Assembly (NCBI GenBank): GCA_040752975.1
Contig: JBFMHF010000003.1
Coordinates: 58,592-122,591 of the forward strand
Length of the DNA: 64,000 nucleotides
Source of the DNA: JADLDB01 sp040752975
GTDB taxonomy: Bacteria; Myxococcota; Myxococcia; Myxococcales; Myxococcaceae
Reading direction: 5' to 3'
In this document: positions 32,429 through 41,327 of the stretch, piece by piece
Layout of the letters: each line of letters opens with the position of its first letter
Position numbering within the stretch: position 1 is the stretch's first letter
Program-made: the position numbers and the translations under genes
The notes under the pieces: model-generated
Database searches by the model: none
Seen by the model: only the letters and a program-made list of their open reading frames with translations
What the model was told of the DNA's origin: nothing

Positions 32429-33220
32429 ATGCGTCGATCTGACATTGTCGGCACGATCTTCATTGGTTTGACCGCTTGCTCGTCCCCTTCATCGTATCTG
32501 CAGCACATCGACAACACCTTGAGCCTCACCTTGGCGCCTGTCGATTTGCTCTCGCTCTATGGGGGCAGCACCGTCGTCCTGCAAGTGAACACGGAGTCAC
32601 GCGACGTGACGTCCGAACAGGTGGACTCTCTGGCCAGGACTCTCTCGATTCGCGACCCCGAGGGACGGCCCGTAGCGTTTGAGAAAGGGACGGTGCGAAT
32701 GCCAGAACCGCTCGCCAGCGAGCCTGCTGAACTGCGCATTGGCCTCCAGCTGTCCGACCCCAAGGAGGGTTGGTACGTCGCTCAGCTCGAGGTGTCTCCT
32801 GACAAGGTCAACACGTCCACCGAAGAGCGGCTGATCTCACTTGATGGGCGGTCCTTCGTTGCAAACCGATTCAGCGTCTTTGCTCGACCTGTCATCCGCC
32901 GGCTCACAGTCTGTGACGACGGAAAGGTCCGAATCGAGTTCAGTGAGCCCGTTGCCTTTGCCGCCGGTGCATCCCTGCCAGAAGTGCTGGTCAGCGGAGA
33001 GTTGTTGCCCTGTGACGGATCGCTCGATGGACGAGGCCGGTCCCTTTGGATGACCTGCCCTGGAATCGGCCAGGAGTTCCGGCTGCGGGTCGAACCGGCC
33101 ACGCTTCGTGGTGTCGCCGATGGGCACCCGGTTCTTGATGTCGACCAGTCCGCCTTCGACCGCGTCGTCAGCACCGCGGCGCTGCGCAGCGATGGTCACT
33201 GCGCGTACTTTGTTCCGTGA
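32429..33220 (+). CDS. Lipoprotein of the low-GC block
   Basis: A 263-residue protein with signal peptide RRSDIVGTIFIGLTACSS and lipobox LTAC. The mature part is beta-rich, with two Ig-like stretches: GGSTVVLQVNTESRDVTSEQ and VIRRLTVCDDGKVRIEFSEPV. The latter resembles bacterial Ig-like domains. Three late cysteines (VCDDG, LPCDGS, MTCPG) may pair. It begins 7 bp after the metalloprotease stop and its own stop overlaps the next gene's GTG, so the three genes are surely one operon. No enzyme motif; a partner of the protease is a possibility. Confidence 0.85.
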   Translation: MRRSDIVGTIFIGLTACSSPSSYLQHIDNTLSLTLAPVDLLSLYGGSTVVLQVNTESRDVTSEQVDSLARTLSIRDPEGRPVAFEKGTVRMPEPLASEPAELRIGLQLSDPKEGWYVAQLEVSPDKVNTSTEERLISLDGRSFVANRFSVFARPVIRRLTVCDDGKVRIEFSEPVAFAAGASLPEVLVSGELLPCDGSLDGRGRSLWMTCPGIGQEFRLRVEPATLRGVADGHPVLDVDQSAFDRVVSTAALRSDGHCAYFVP

Positions 33221-34236
33221 TTCGCTCTCTGCTGAGAGGCATCGCTGTTCTGCTCCTCGCCTGCGGTGGCGCGGGTCCTGAAGTCGCGCGGCCTGCAATC
33301 GCTGAATTCTGCCTCGGTCCCGATTACACGTGTCAGCTTCTCGATGGGGGCGTGACCTGTTGGGGCTCAAATCTGTATGGCCAGGTGGGGCCCGGTCACA
33401 CGGGAGTCGTCGGGCCGAATCTGGTGATTCGAGACGGGGCCCGGTCGGTCGCCTGTGGAGCCATCCATGTGTGCGCGATTATCGGGACTGTACTGACCTG
33501 CTGGGGAACCCCACGGGCGCTCGATGCGGGCCTTCCGACAGGAACAGCGGACCTCGTAGCCGCAGGTGAACGGCACACGTGTGCGGTCGTTAATGACATC
33601 ATCAACTGCTGGGGCGATAACGACGTGTGGCAGGCCCCGGAGAGCATCGTACTTGGCGGTCCAGTCACGTCAATCGCGAGCCGGCGCGCACATTCCTGTG
33701 CCTCCTCGGAGGGAACAGCGTACTGCTGGGGTTCGGGAGGGGCAGGTCAGCTCGGCATTGGCTCGGATCCACAGCGAGCCCTGGTGCAGCCGGTGCTCGA
33801 CCTCACGGAAGTTACCCAGGTCTGCGCCGGTACGGCCCATTCGTGCGCCCGGCGAGCGAGCGGTGAGGTGTTCTGCTGGGGCCAGAATTTCAGCGGACAA
33901 CTGGGTGATGGCACTCGAGATGATCGACTCAGCCCAGTTGGGCCAGTTCCGCTGACGGCTGGCGCCAAACAAATCGCCTGCGGTGCGGAGGCAACGTGCG
34001 CCATTACGACTCGGGGCCTGCTGACCTGCTGGGGAGACAACGCCTGCGGAATATTCGGGGACGCCGGGACCATTGCAGAGCCAGTCGAGATTGCCGACGA
34101 GGTTGAGACGGTCGCGCTCGGTGATGGGGTGCTGTGCTTCTCGCGAAGTGACGGCTCGTGGCTCTGCCGGGGTCGGAATTCCGAGGGGCAAGTCCGGCTT
34201 CCGGTCTCTGACTGCGCTTCACGACAAGGCCCGTAA
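33217..34236 (+). CDS. RCC1-repeat lipoprotein (seven-bladed propeller)
   Basis: A 339-residue protein starting at GTG, overlapping the previous stop. The signal IRSLLRGIAVLLLACGG carries lipobox LLAC. The mature part holds seven repeats of the RCC1 kind marked by C-W-G: CWGSNLYGQVG, CWGTPRA, CWGDNDVWQ, CWGSGGAGQLG, CWGQNFSGQLG, CWGDNACGIFG and CRGRNSEGQV, with HTC or HSC before most of them, i.e. a disulfide-stabilised propeller. Such lipoproteins are frequent in myxobacteria. Last gene of the low-GC block; GC rises again at the next gene. Confidence 0.9.
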   Translation: MIRSLLRGIAVLLLACGGAGPEVARPAIAEFCLGPDYTCQLLDGGVTCWGSNLYGQVGPGHTGVVGPNLVIRDGARSVACGAIHVCAIIGTVLTCWGTPRALDAGLPTGTADLVAAGERHTCAVVNDIINCWGDNDVWQAPESIVLGGPVTSIASRRAHSCASSEGTAYCWGSGGAGQLGIGSDPQRALVQPVLDLTEVTQVCAGTAHSCARRASGEVFCWGQNFSGQLGDGTRDDRLSPVGPVPLTAGAKQIACGAEATCAITTRGLLTCWGDNACGIFGDAGTIAEPVEIADEVETVALGDGVLCFSRSDGSWLCRGRNSEGQVRLPVSDCASRQGP

Positions 34237-34287
34237 CCCCAGAGACACGTCTGGAACAGGGGGCCGACTCTCGGGTTCGATACGCGT

Positions 34288-35523
34288 ATGGGCCTCCGAC
34301 TCCTCGCCGCGCTGACGCTGTCGTGCCTGTGTGGCTGTGCCACCGCCCGCGCGCTGTCCGCGGAGGAGCGCGCGGTGCTCGACGCCGACGCCGCGCCCGC
34401 CGTCGCCGCGCTGCAGGCCGCGCGCTTCGACGCCGCCACGTCCCTCTCGAAAGACGCGCTCACCCGCCACGAAGACAACGCCCGGGCCGCCGCCGTGCTG
34501 GCCGTGTCCACCTGGCGGCTCGCGCTGCATGACCTGGCCACGGATGCGCTGACCTTCGCTGCTTCGGTGGCCACCTCGGCCCTCATGCGTGGCGACTACG
34601 TCAACCGCGACTTCCTCGACTTCGCGGTGAAGCGGGCCGACGGCCGCCTCGCCGAAGTCGACTCCGCGCTGGCCCGTGCCGAGAAGGACCCCGGCTTCTC
34701 CCTCGAGCTCTGCCTCGCCTGCTGGGAGGTGGACTGGAACCGCAACGGCGAGGTGGACGAGCGCGACCGCCGGCTGCTGCAAGTCGAAGTCGACGCCCGC
34801 GGCGAGGAGCTGCCCGACGGCGACCCGCGCCGCCGCCCCACCTTCCGCTTCGACGCCGCCGACGTCTCCTGGCTGCGCGCCATGGTGTCCTTCCAGCGCG
34901 CGGCCCTCGCCGTCATCCAGGCCTGGGACGTCGACCTCTCGGGCCTCGCCACCAACCGCCTCGATTCGCTGCGCCTCAAGCTGCGCGACGCGAAGGAAGC
35001 GCAGCGCGCGGCCGACCTCATCCTCACCGGGCTGAATCACGCCCGCCGGTGTCGGCAGGAGGTGCTGGCCGAGACAGATGATGACCGCGAGTGGCTGCCC
35101 AACCCGCGCCAGGAGTCTCACGCCCTGCCGCTGGAGGTCGACGACGCCCTCTTCGACACCTGGGCCGGCGTGCTGGACGACGTGGAGGCGCTGCTGCGAA
35201 GCCAGCGGGGCCTGTCCGCCGCCGAGGTGGCGCAGCTCGGCGACCACCAGTGGGAGACGCCGCCGGGGGGCTTCCTCGATGTGGGGGCGCTCCTCACGCA
35301 CCCCACGGACCTCGAGATTCAGACGGAAGAACTCCAGCGCGCGCGCGGCCGCCAGACGCCCCAGGAGATGGAAGAAGCGCTGCGGCGCACCTTCGGCCCA
35401 GCGTGGAAGGACTCGATGCCGCCCTCCCAGCTCCCTTCCCGCCTGCTGCGCATGCGCCGCGAGGTGGACCAGGGCCAGGACACGCTGGAGCGCAAGCTGC
35501 GCTACCTGCTCTGGCTCAACTGA
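34288..35523 (+). CDS. Lipoprotein with an EF-hand-type calcium loop
   Basis: A 411-residue, mainly helical lipoprotein (signal GLRLLAALTLSCLCGCAT, lipobox CGC). Near residue 150 the sequence DWNRNGEVDERD fits the twelve-residue EF-hand loop DxNxNGxVDxxD; only one loop is present. Helical repeats before it (ALSAEERAVLDADAAPAVAALQAARFDAA) look TPR-like. The ending MRREVDQGQDTLERKLRYLLWLN is charged and helical. It precedes the AAA+-release factor fusion by about 90 bp on the same strand, so co-transcription is possible. No family recognised. Confidence 0.88.
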   Translation: MGLRLLAALTLSCLCGCATARALSAEERAVLDADAAPAVAALQAARFDAATSLSKDALTRHEDNARAAAVLAVSTWRLALHDLATDALTFAASVATSALMRGDYVNRDFLDFAVKRADGRLAEVDSALARAEKDPGFSLELCLACWEVDWNRNGEVDERDRRLLQVEVDARGEELPDGDPRRRPTFRFDAADVSWLRAMVSFQRAALAVIQAWDVDLSGLATNRLDSLRLKLRDAKEAQRAADLILTGLNHARRCRQEVLAETDDDREWLPNPRQESHALPLEVDDALFDTWAGVLDDVEALLRSQRGLSAAEVAQLGDHQWETPPGGFLDVGALLTHPTDLEIQTEELQRARGRQTPQEMEEALRRTFGPAWKDSMPPSQLPSRLLRMRREVDQGQDTLERKLRYLLWLN

Positions 35524-35616
35524 AAGCCCTGAAGCCTTCGCGCAGGTTGTGGCAGCTTCCCACCGGGCGTCAGCCACAGGCGCCGCCGTCCGTCCGTCGA
35601 AAGCGAACTCCACGAC

Positions 35617-38451
35617 ATGGGAAAGAAGAGACGAACGCAGAGCGCCGAAGAGGGCGTGCAGACGCTCATCGAGCGCGACTTGACCCAGCTCGCGCGGCAG
35701 AGCGCGCTGCCCACCGGCCACGGCATCGACCAGGCGGCCGCGGAGCTGGCCACCCTCCTCACCCGCGGAGGCAAGGCGCCGCTGCTGGCAGGCGACCAGG
35801 GCGTGGGGAAGAGCGCCATCGTGCAGGAACTGGCGCGGCGCATCGTCCAGGGCAACGTGCCCGAAGGCCTCAAGGACGCCCGTGTGCTGGAGGTCACCGC
35901 CGCCGGCATCTTCGCCCGTAGCAACACACCCAAGGGCGCGGCCGAGCTTTTCGAAGAGCTGCTCGAGTACCTGGCCGCGGTGCCCAACACCGTCGTCTTC
36001 GTGCGCGACGTGGGGCTGGTGCAGGGCAGCTCGCTGGTGCCCGTCCTCATCCGTGCGCTGCGCACTGCGCGCGTGCGCTTCATCTTCGAGACGGAGCTGG
36101 GGCGCGCCAACGAGTTGCTGCGCAGCGACGAGACGCTGGCCGAGCGGCTCCACCTCCTCGTGGTGTCCGAGCCGGCGCCGGAGCGCGCGCGCTGGATTCT
36201 GGGGCACGTGGCCGAGGAGCTCGAGGTGGCGCAAGGCGTGCCCATCGACGCCTCGGCCTGCGACATGGCCCTGCGGCTGAGCGTGAAGTTCCTCCTCGCG
36301 CAGCGGCTGCCGCGCAAGGCCATCGAGCTCCTCAAAGAGACGGTGACGGAGGCGGCCGGCGCCTCGCGCGAGCGCGTGACGGGCGAGGACGTGCTGGCCC
36401 GCTTCTGCCATGCCACCCTGCTGCCGCGCTTCATGGCCGATGACGCGGTGCCGCTCGACCTCGACGAGGTGAGCCGCTTCTTCGGGACGCGGCTGCTTGG
36501 ACAGGGCGAAGCCTTGCAGGCGGTGCTGCGTAGCGTGGCGCTGCTGAAGGCGGGCCTCAACAACCCGAAGCGGCCCCTGGGTGTCTTCCTCTTCGCGGGC
36601 CCGACGGGCGTGGGCAAGACGCACCTGGCCAAGCTGCTGGCTGAGTACCTCTTCGGCTCGGCCGACCGCCTGGTGCGGCTCAACATGGCCGACTACTCGG
36701 ACTTCGGCGACGAGAACGTCCTCTTCGGCAACCCCTGGGCCCAGACGACCACCGGCAAGCGCGGAGAGCTGTCGCGGCTGTTGGACGGCCGCGTCTTCAC
36801 CGTCCTGTTGCTGGACGAGTTCGAGAAGGCGCATGCGAAGTGCCACGACCGCTTCCTGCAGCTCTTCGACGAAGGACAGTTCATCAACTCGGCGGGCGAG
36901 ACGGTGCCGTGCAACAACACCCTCATCGTCTGCACCTCCAACGTGGGCAGCGAGGTGTACCGCGAGGGCGTCATCGGCTTCTCCGCCGCGCGGGGGGTGG
37001 AGGAGCTCCTGGCCGAGGTGGAGCGCCGCATCGGCGCCACCTTCCGCACCGAGTTCTTGAATCGCTTCGACGCCATCTGCCACTTCCGCCCGCTGGGGAA
37101 GGTGGAAATCCGCCGCATCGCCCAGCGCGAGGTGGGGCGGGTGCTGGAGCGCGAGGGCATTCGCGCGCGGCAACTCGACGTGGAGGTGGCCCCCGAGGTG
37201 GTGGAGCTGCTGGTGGAGCGCGGCTACTCCCCCACCCACGGCGCGCGCTTCCTGCAGCGGGAAATCGAGAAGACGCTCACTGCCGCGCTGGCGGTGGAGA
37301 TCGCCCGCCGTCCGCTGCCGCCCGCCACGCCGGTGAAGGTGGTGGCGCACCGCGGCCAGGTGCACGCCATCGCCGAACCGAAGGCCTCGAAGGAGAAGGA
37401 GGCCACGGCCTCGGCGTCGCTGCCCGGCGCGGGCGCGACGGTGGCGAAGCGGAAGCTGGACCAGCGCACCCTGTCGCTGGAGGCCGAGGCGCTGGTGGGG
37501 CGCGCGGCCGCGGTGGCAGCGGCGGCGAAGCGGGTGGAGCTCGAGGCGCGGCGCAGAGAGCTGCTGGGCATCTCCCAGGCTCCGGGTTTCTGGGACGACG
37601 GGGAGAAGGCGGCGGCGGTGCTGCGCGCCTTCCGGGCGCTGGACGCGCAGCTGGGCGAGTTGGATCGCCTGCGGGAGCTCTGCCAGGTGGCGCGGCGGCG
37701 GGCGCGCGAGGCGAAGGGCGACGTGAAGCTGGCGGCGGCGGTGCGCGCGGTGGAGGAGGCGGCGCGCGAGGTGCGGCTGGCCGAGGCGCGGGTGGCGGCG
37801 GGGGGCGCGAAGGACGTGGACGACGCGTGGCTCGACCTCGCGGCCGCGGTGGACGGCGAGGCGGGGGAGGCCTGGGTGCGCGAACTGCTGCACATGTACC
37901 TCGGTTGGGCGCAGCGGCGCGGCTACGAGGCGAAGGTGGTGGCCGAGGGCGAGGAGCCCCGGCGCGCGGTGCTGCACCTGCACGGCCCGGGCGTGTTCGG
38001 CTTCCTCTCGGGCGAGCGCGGGCTGCACCGACGCATGGCCGACGACGGGCGCGTGGCGGCGTACGTGCGCTTGTCCCGGCCTCCATCCGGTGAGGAAGCG
38101 ACGACGCGTGAGGGTCTCAACGTGACGGGGCGCGAGGTGAAGCGCCGGCCCGGGAGGTTCGTGGAGCGGGTGGGAGCCGAGGTGGTGGCGCTGGACGAGC
38201 GGACGGGACGGGAGGTGCGCCTCCTCGGTGCGACGACGTCCGCGGAGTTGGAGCCGCTGGCGGTTGCCGTGCTGGACGGCCAGGGGGAAGGCGGCGCGGA
38301 GGTGCGGCGCTACTTCGTCGATCGCGGCGCCCGCGTGGAGGACCCCCGCACGGGAGAAGGCACCCCTCGGGTGAAGGACGTGCTGCGCGGAGAAATCGAC
38401 CTCTTCATCGCCGCGTGGATTTCACGGCCCCCCGACGTTCAGCCGGAGTGA
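35617..38451 (+). CDS. Clp/HSP100-type double AAA+ ATPase fused to a GGQ-less release factor 2-like module
   Basis: A 944-residue fusion. D1 has Walker A GDQGVGKS (59-66) but a degenerate Walker B (VVFVRDVG). D2 is complete: GPTGVGKT (328-335), LLLDEFEKAH (D400-E401), sensor TSNVGSE, arginine finger EFLNRFD (R483), then the Clp small domain GYSPTHGARFLQREIEK. There is no ClpN or ClpB middle domain. From about 615 the protein follows bacterial RF2: PGFWDD (657), LLHMYLGWAQRRG (755-767), GVFGFLSGERGLHR (793-806) and the RF2 ending VDRGARVEDPRTGEGTPRVK (901-920). Where RF2 has the peptide-release GGQ the alignment gives RPGR, and the SPF codon-reading tripeptide reads SRPP. It should bind near the ribosomal A site without hydrolysing peptide (inference). 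Confidence 0.93.
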   Translation: MGKKRRTQSAEEGVQTLIERDLTQLARQSALPTGHGIDQAAAELATLLTRGGKAPLLAGDQGVGKSAIVQELARRIVQGNVPEGLKDARVLEVTAAGIFARSNTPKGAAELFEELLEYLAAVPNTVVFVRDVGLVQGSSLVPVLIRALRTARVRFIFETELGRANELLRSDETLAERLHLLVVSEPAPERARWILGHVAEELEVAQGVPIDASACDMALRLSVKFLLAQRLPRKAIELLKETVTEAAGASRERVTGEDVLARFCHATLLPRFMADDAVPLDLDEVSRFFGTRLLGQGEALQAVLRSVALLKAGLNNPKRPLGVFLFAGPTGVGKTHLAKLLAEYLFGSADRLVRLNMADYSDFGDENVLFGNPWAQTTTGKRGELSRLLDGRVFTVLLLDEFEKAHAKCHDRFLQLFDEGQFINSAGETVPCNNTLIVCTSNVGSEVYREGVIGFSAARGVEELLAEVERRIGATFRTEFLNRFDAICHFRPLGKVEIRRIAQREVGRVLEREGIRARQLDVEVAPEVVELLVERGYSPTHGARFLQREIEKTLTAALAVEIARRPLPPATPVKVVAHRGQVHAIAEPKASKEKEATASASLPGAGATVAKRKLDQRTLSLEAEALVGRAAAVAAAAKRVELEARRRELLGISQAPGFWDDGEKAAAVLRAFRALDAQLGELDRLRELCQVARRRAREAKGDVKLAAAVRAVEEAAREVRLAEARVAAGGAKDVDDAWLDLAAAVDGEAGEAWVRELLHMYLGWAQRRGYEAKVVAEGEEPRRAVLHLHGPGVFGFLSGERGLHRRMADDGRVAAYVRLSRPPSGEEATTREGLNVTGREVKRRPGRFVERVGAEVVALDERTGREVRLLGATTSAELEPLAVAVLDGQGEGGAEVRRYFVDRGARVEDPRTGEGTPRVKDVLRGEIDLFIAAWISRPPDVQPE

Positions 38452-38542
38452 AGCGCCCCTCGGGCCGCGGCGGCCACAAGGTCGACCATCGCCCCGGCGG
38501 ACACCAGGCGCAGTCGCCAGGAATTGCCGAGGGCGGTCGGCC

Positions 38543-39018
38543 GGTCCGCTCGCGCACTTCCGCTCGCGCGCTTCCGCTCGGGCACTTCCGCTCGCGCACT
38601 TCTGCTCGGGCGCTTCCGCTCGCGCACTTCCGCTCGGGCACCTCCGTTCGCGCACCTCCGTTCGCGCACTTCCGCTCGCGCACTTCCGCTCGCACACTTC
38701 CGCTCCCGCACTCCTGCTCGGGCGCTTCCGCTCGCGCACTTCCGCTCGGGCACCTCCGTTCGCGCACTTCCGCTCGCGCACTGGCGCTCGGGCGCTTCCG
38801 CTCGGGCACCTCCGTTCGCGCACTTCCGCTCGCGCACTTCCGCTTGCGCACTGGCGCTCGGGCGCTTCCGCTCGCGCACTTCCGCTCGCGCACTTCTGCT
38901 CGGGCGCTTCCGCTCGCGCACTTCCGCTCGGGCGCTTCCGCTCGCGCACTTCCGCTTGCGCACTGGCGCTCGGGCGCTTCCGCTCGCACACTTCCGCTCG
39001 GGCACTGCCGCTCGGGCT
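38543..39018. repeat. 34 in-register copies of a 14-bp repeat
   Basis: The unit is close to CTTCCGCTCGSGCR. From 38543 to 39018 units follow each other at exactly 14 bases with no insertion or deletion (476 bases, 34 units); 38557-39004 holds 32 clear ones. Variation is by substitution at a few positions (C/G at 11, A/G at 14, CCTCCGT and CTGGCGC variants). Degenerate units continue to about 39120. Because 14 is not divisible by three and the unit has no stop, all frames on both strands are open, producing false ORFs. The gene-free gap 38452-39169 between the AAA+ fusion and the isomerase gene holds nothing else I can support. Confidence 0.95.
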
Positions 39019-39169
39019 CTCTATCGCTCGTGTGCTACCGCTCCGCTCATGCGCTCCCGTTCGGTCGCTCGGGCTCGGGCGCTTCGCTCGGGCCTGGTGC
39101 GCTACCGCTCATGTGCAACCGCTCGGGCGGAGTTGGGCGCCGCCACCGGCGAAACGAGCGGTCTTGCCC

Positions 39170-40042
39170 TCAAGGCTCCCGCGGCGGCGGCGGCGCGGGC
39201 GGCACTCCCCGAAGCTCGATGCGAGCGGCCGCGCGCAACTGCGCCTCGGTGGCCCTCCGCGCCGCGTCCATGGCCTCCGACTTGAGGTGCGCCTGGATGA
39301 GGGGCTTGAGCGCCTCGAAGTCGGGCGTCACCGGCTTGCGCTCGAGCAGCTTGAGCACCACCCAGCGCCCGTCGGGCGTGCGGAAGGGCGCGCTCACCTG
39401 CCCAGGCTGCAGGGCGTCCAGCGCCGGCCACCACGTTGGCGGCACCTGCGCCCACGTCATCATCGGGAGCTCCCATGGCTTCTCTCCGGGGGCGACGGCG
39501 CCGACGCGCTCCGCGGCCACGTCGTCGAAGGAGCGGCCCTTCGCCAGCTCTTCCTGCGCGGCGTCGGCGGCCAGTTTGTCCTTGAGCACCACCTGGGCGA
39601 CGCGGACGTCACTGGTGAAGCGGGGCTGGTGGGCGTCGAAGTGGGCGCGCGCCTCAGCCTCGGTCGCGGCCGCCTTCTGGAGGATGTCGCGGTGGAGGAA
39701 GGCCTTTGCCAGTTCGCGCCGGCGCACCTCAGCCACCTGCGCCTCGAGGCGCGCCATCTCCTCCACAAAGGAGGGGTCCGCCTCGTACCCCTTCGCCTTT
39801 GCCTGCTGGGCGAAGAGTTCGTCGAGGATGAGCTCGTCCAGCGCGCGCTCCTGCACCTCGGCGGGGCTGCCGGAGCGGGCCGAGGAGCGCGTCCTCAGCA
39901 ACAGCTCGCGGCTGCTGATGGGCACCCCATTGACGACGGCCACCACGTCCTTCGGCGTGGACCCGGCGTCGGGCACCGCGGCGGGCTTCGGACAGCCAGA
40001 CACGACGAGGCCGAGGAGTGCGAGCGACGTTCGACGGAACAT
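39170..40042 (-). CDS. Parvulin-type peptidyl-prolyl isomerase lipoprotein (SurA/PrsA-like)
   Basis: A 290-residue lipoprotein (signal FRRTSLALLGLVVSGCPK, lipobox VSGC). The N-terminal chaperone-like part has VVAVVNGVPISSRELLLR and LDELILDELFAQQAKAKGY, as in SurA-like proteins. The parvulin domain (about 135-245) shows VRVAQVVLKDKLAADAAQEELAKGRSFDDVAAE and PGQVSAPFRTPDGRWVVLKLLER. It assists folding of exported proteins on the periplasmic side. The start ATG at 40042 directly precedes the signal. It lies downstream, on the minus strand, of a large hairpin and of the hypothetical gene at 40335-41327. Confidence 0.93.
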   Translation of the reverse strand: MFRRTSLALLGLVVSGCPKPAAVPDAGSTPKDVVAVVNGVPISSRELLLRTRSSARSGSPAEVQERALDELILDELFAQQAKAKGYEADPSFVEEMARLEAQVAEVRRRELAKAFLHRDILQKAAATEAEARAHFDAHQPRFTSDVRVAQVVLKDKLAADAAQEELAKGRSFDDVAAERVGAVAPGEKPWELPMMTWAQVPPTWWPALDALQPGQVSAPFRTPDGRWVVLKLLERKPVTPDFEALKPLIQAHLKSEAMDAARRATEAQLRAAARIELRGVPPAPPPPREP

Positions 40043-40190
40043 GCGGCCGCTCTACCGAAAGGCTGGAGCACGCGCGAGCGCCGCGAGGCGTCGAAGCGTC
40101 ACCCCCCGCGGCTCCGGGTCTGAGGCCACAGGACGAGACACGTGGCGCGGGTTTCAAGCGCCCACGCGGGGGCGCCAGCGCTGAATTGCA

Positions 40191-40241
40191 AATCGAGTGC
40201 TGCATGAGCCACCTGGGAGGTGGTTCCTGCAGCACTCGATT
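40191..40241. repeat. Large near-perfect hairpin (14-bp outer stem, 6-bp inner stem)
   Basis: AATCGAGTGCTGCA at 40191-40204 pairs exactly with TGCAGCACTCGATT at 40228-40241. Inside, CCACCT (40209-40214) pairs with AGGTGG (40218-40223) around GGG. There is no T-tract, so it is not a standard intrinsic terminator, but it lies between two minus-strand genes where a processing or termination element would sit. A REP-like or integration-site element is another possibility. The rest of 40043-40334 holds nothing I recognise. Confidence 0.85.
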
Positions 40242-40334
40242 GAGCCTGCGCCGCCAGCGAAGCCCGCAGCGGAGCGGGAGCCACTGGGGGACGCTGCCGT
40301 GTGGGCTGGCGGGCCTGCTGCACCGACGGAGCGC

Positions 40335-41327
40335 TCATCGCACCAGGCGCGGCTGAGTGCGGGCCTGGAAGCGGATGGACTGGGCCAGCACGGTGGAGGC
40401 CGCGGCACCGCCGGCGCCCGTGGACAGGACGAGGTCGGCCGCCGCCTCCAGTTCGACGGCCAGCGCGGCGTCACCCTGCGCGCGCGCCGCAGAGATGCCG
40501 AAGGCACTCGCCGCGGCGCCTACCCCGAGGAGGATGGGGCCGGAGTCGACGTCGGCCTTGCGCTCCACGCCGCGCGGCCACTCGCGGAAGCCCGGCAGCC
40601 CGGCCACGCGCACCAGGAAGTGCTCGCGGTACGCCGCCCACCACTCGGCCGAGCGCGACGCGTCCACCTCGGCGAGGTAGCGGCTGATGAAGGACTGCGC
40701 GCACCCGCGGGGGAACGAGGCGCCGGGCCCCCTGCCCGTCACCTCCGACATCGGCAGCGCGTACTTCGCGTTCATCCCCTTCTCCTCGAGGACGCGCGCC
40801 CACGCGGCCAGAGGAGCAGTCACCAGCGACGTGCCGTGCGCGGCGTCATAGCGGCCCAGGCTGGCGAGCGTCGCGGACTGGTCGGCCGGCCAGCGAAGCG
40901 GCAGCGCGGCGTACGACGGCGCGTGCGCGAGCGGGTCCTCGAGCGATTTCGCGGCCAACTTCTCACTCAAGGCCCGGTGCAGCGCCTCGTCGAGGCACGG
41001 GCCCACGCGGTCCCCGGCGCCGAGGATGAGGTTGGCGTGGGTGAGCCACAGCGCGTCGGCCACCGAGGCGGGCTTTCCCCGCTGGGTCTTCAGCGCGAGC
41101 TCGAATGTGCGCTTCACACAGCGGTGCGCGGCTTCGCGCTTGAGCGGCTCGGCCTGGCCCTGCTGCGCGCAGCCGTCGGCGAGGTGCGAGAGGGCGATGA
41201 CGCGAAAGGCCTTCGGCGTCCCGTCCCATTGGCCCGTCTCGAGGAAGGTGCTGAGACCCGCCGGGAGGTCCACCTCCGTCTCCGGAGCCGACGAGAGGAA
41301 GACGGCGAGGACGATGAGGGCGCGCAT
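40335..41327 (-). CDS. Hypothetical exported protein
   Basis: A 330-residue protein with a short hydrophobic N-terminus (MRALIVLAVFLSSAPE) resembling a signal peptide. The body is helical, with cysteines in DGCAQQG, HRCVKRT, GPCLDEA and RGCAQSF and a Trp-rich stretch SAEWWAAYREHFL. The C-terminal part (GPILLGVGAAASAFGISAA) has one hydrophobic segment that could anchor it. No family recognised. It precedes the isomerase gene on the same strand with a 290-bp spacer containing the hairpin. Confidence 0.82.
   Translation of the reverse strand: MRALIVLAVFLSSAPETEVDLPAGLSTFLETGQWDGTPKAFRVIALSHLADGCAQQGQAEPLKREAAHRCVKRTFELALKTQRGKPASVADALWLTHANLILGAGDRVGPCLDEALHRALSEKLAAKSLEDPLAHAPSYAALPLRWPADQSATLASLGRYDAAHGTSLVTAPLAAWARVLEEKGMNAKYALPMSEVTGRGPGASFPRGCAQSFISRYLAEVDASRSAEWWAAYREHFLVRVAGLPGFREWPRGVERKADVDSGPILLGVGAAASAFGISAARAQGDAALAVELEAAADLVLSTGAGGAAASTVLAQSIRFQARTQPRLVR

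Noticed and set aside
38543..39018. CRISPR array
   Set aside because: Units of 14 bp follow directly with no spacers, and no cas genes are in the window.
38524..39285. Long open frames on both strands across the 14-bp array
   Set aside because: They arise because the 14-bp unit has no stop codon in any frame; the apparent protein repeats of 14 residues are just three units read in shifting frames.
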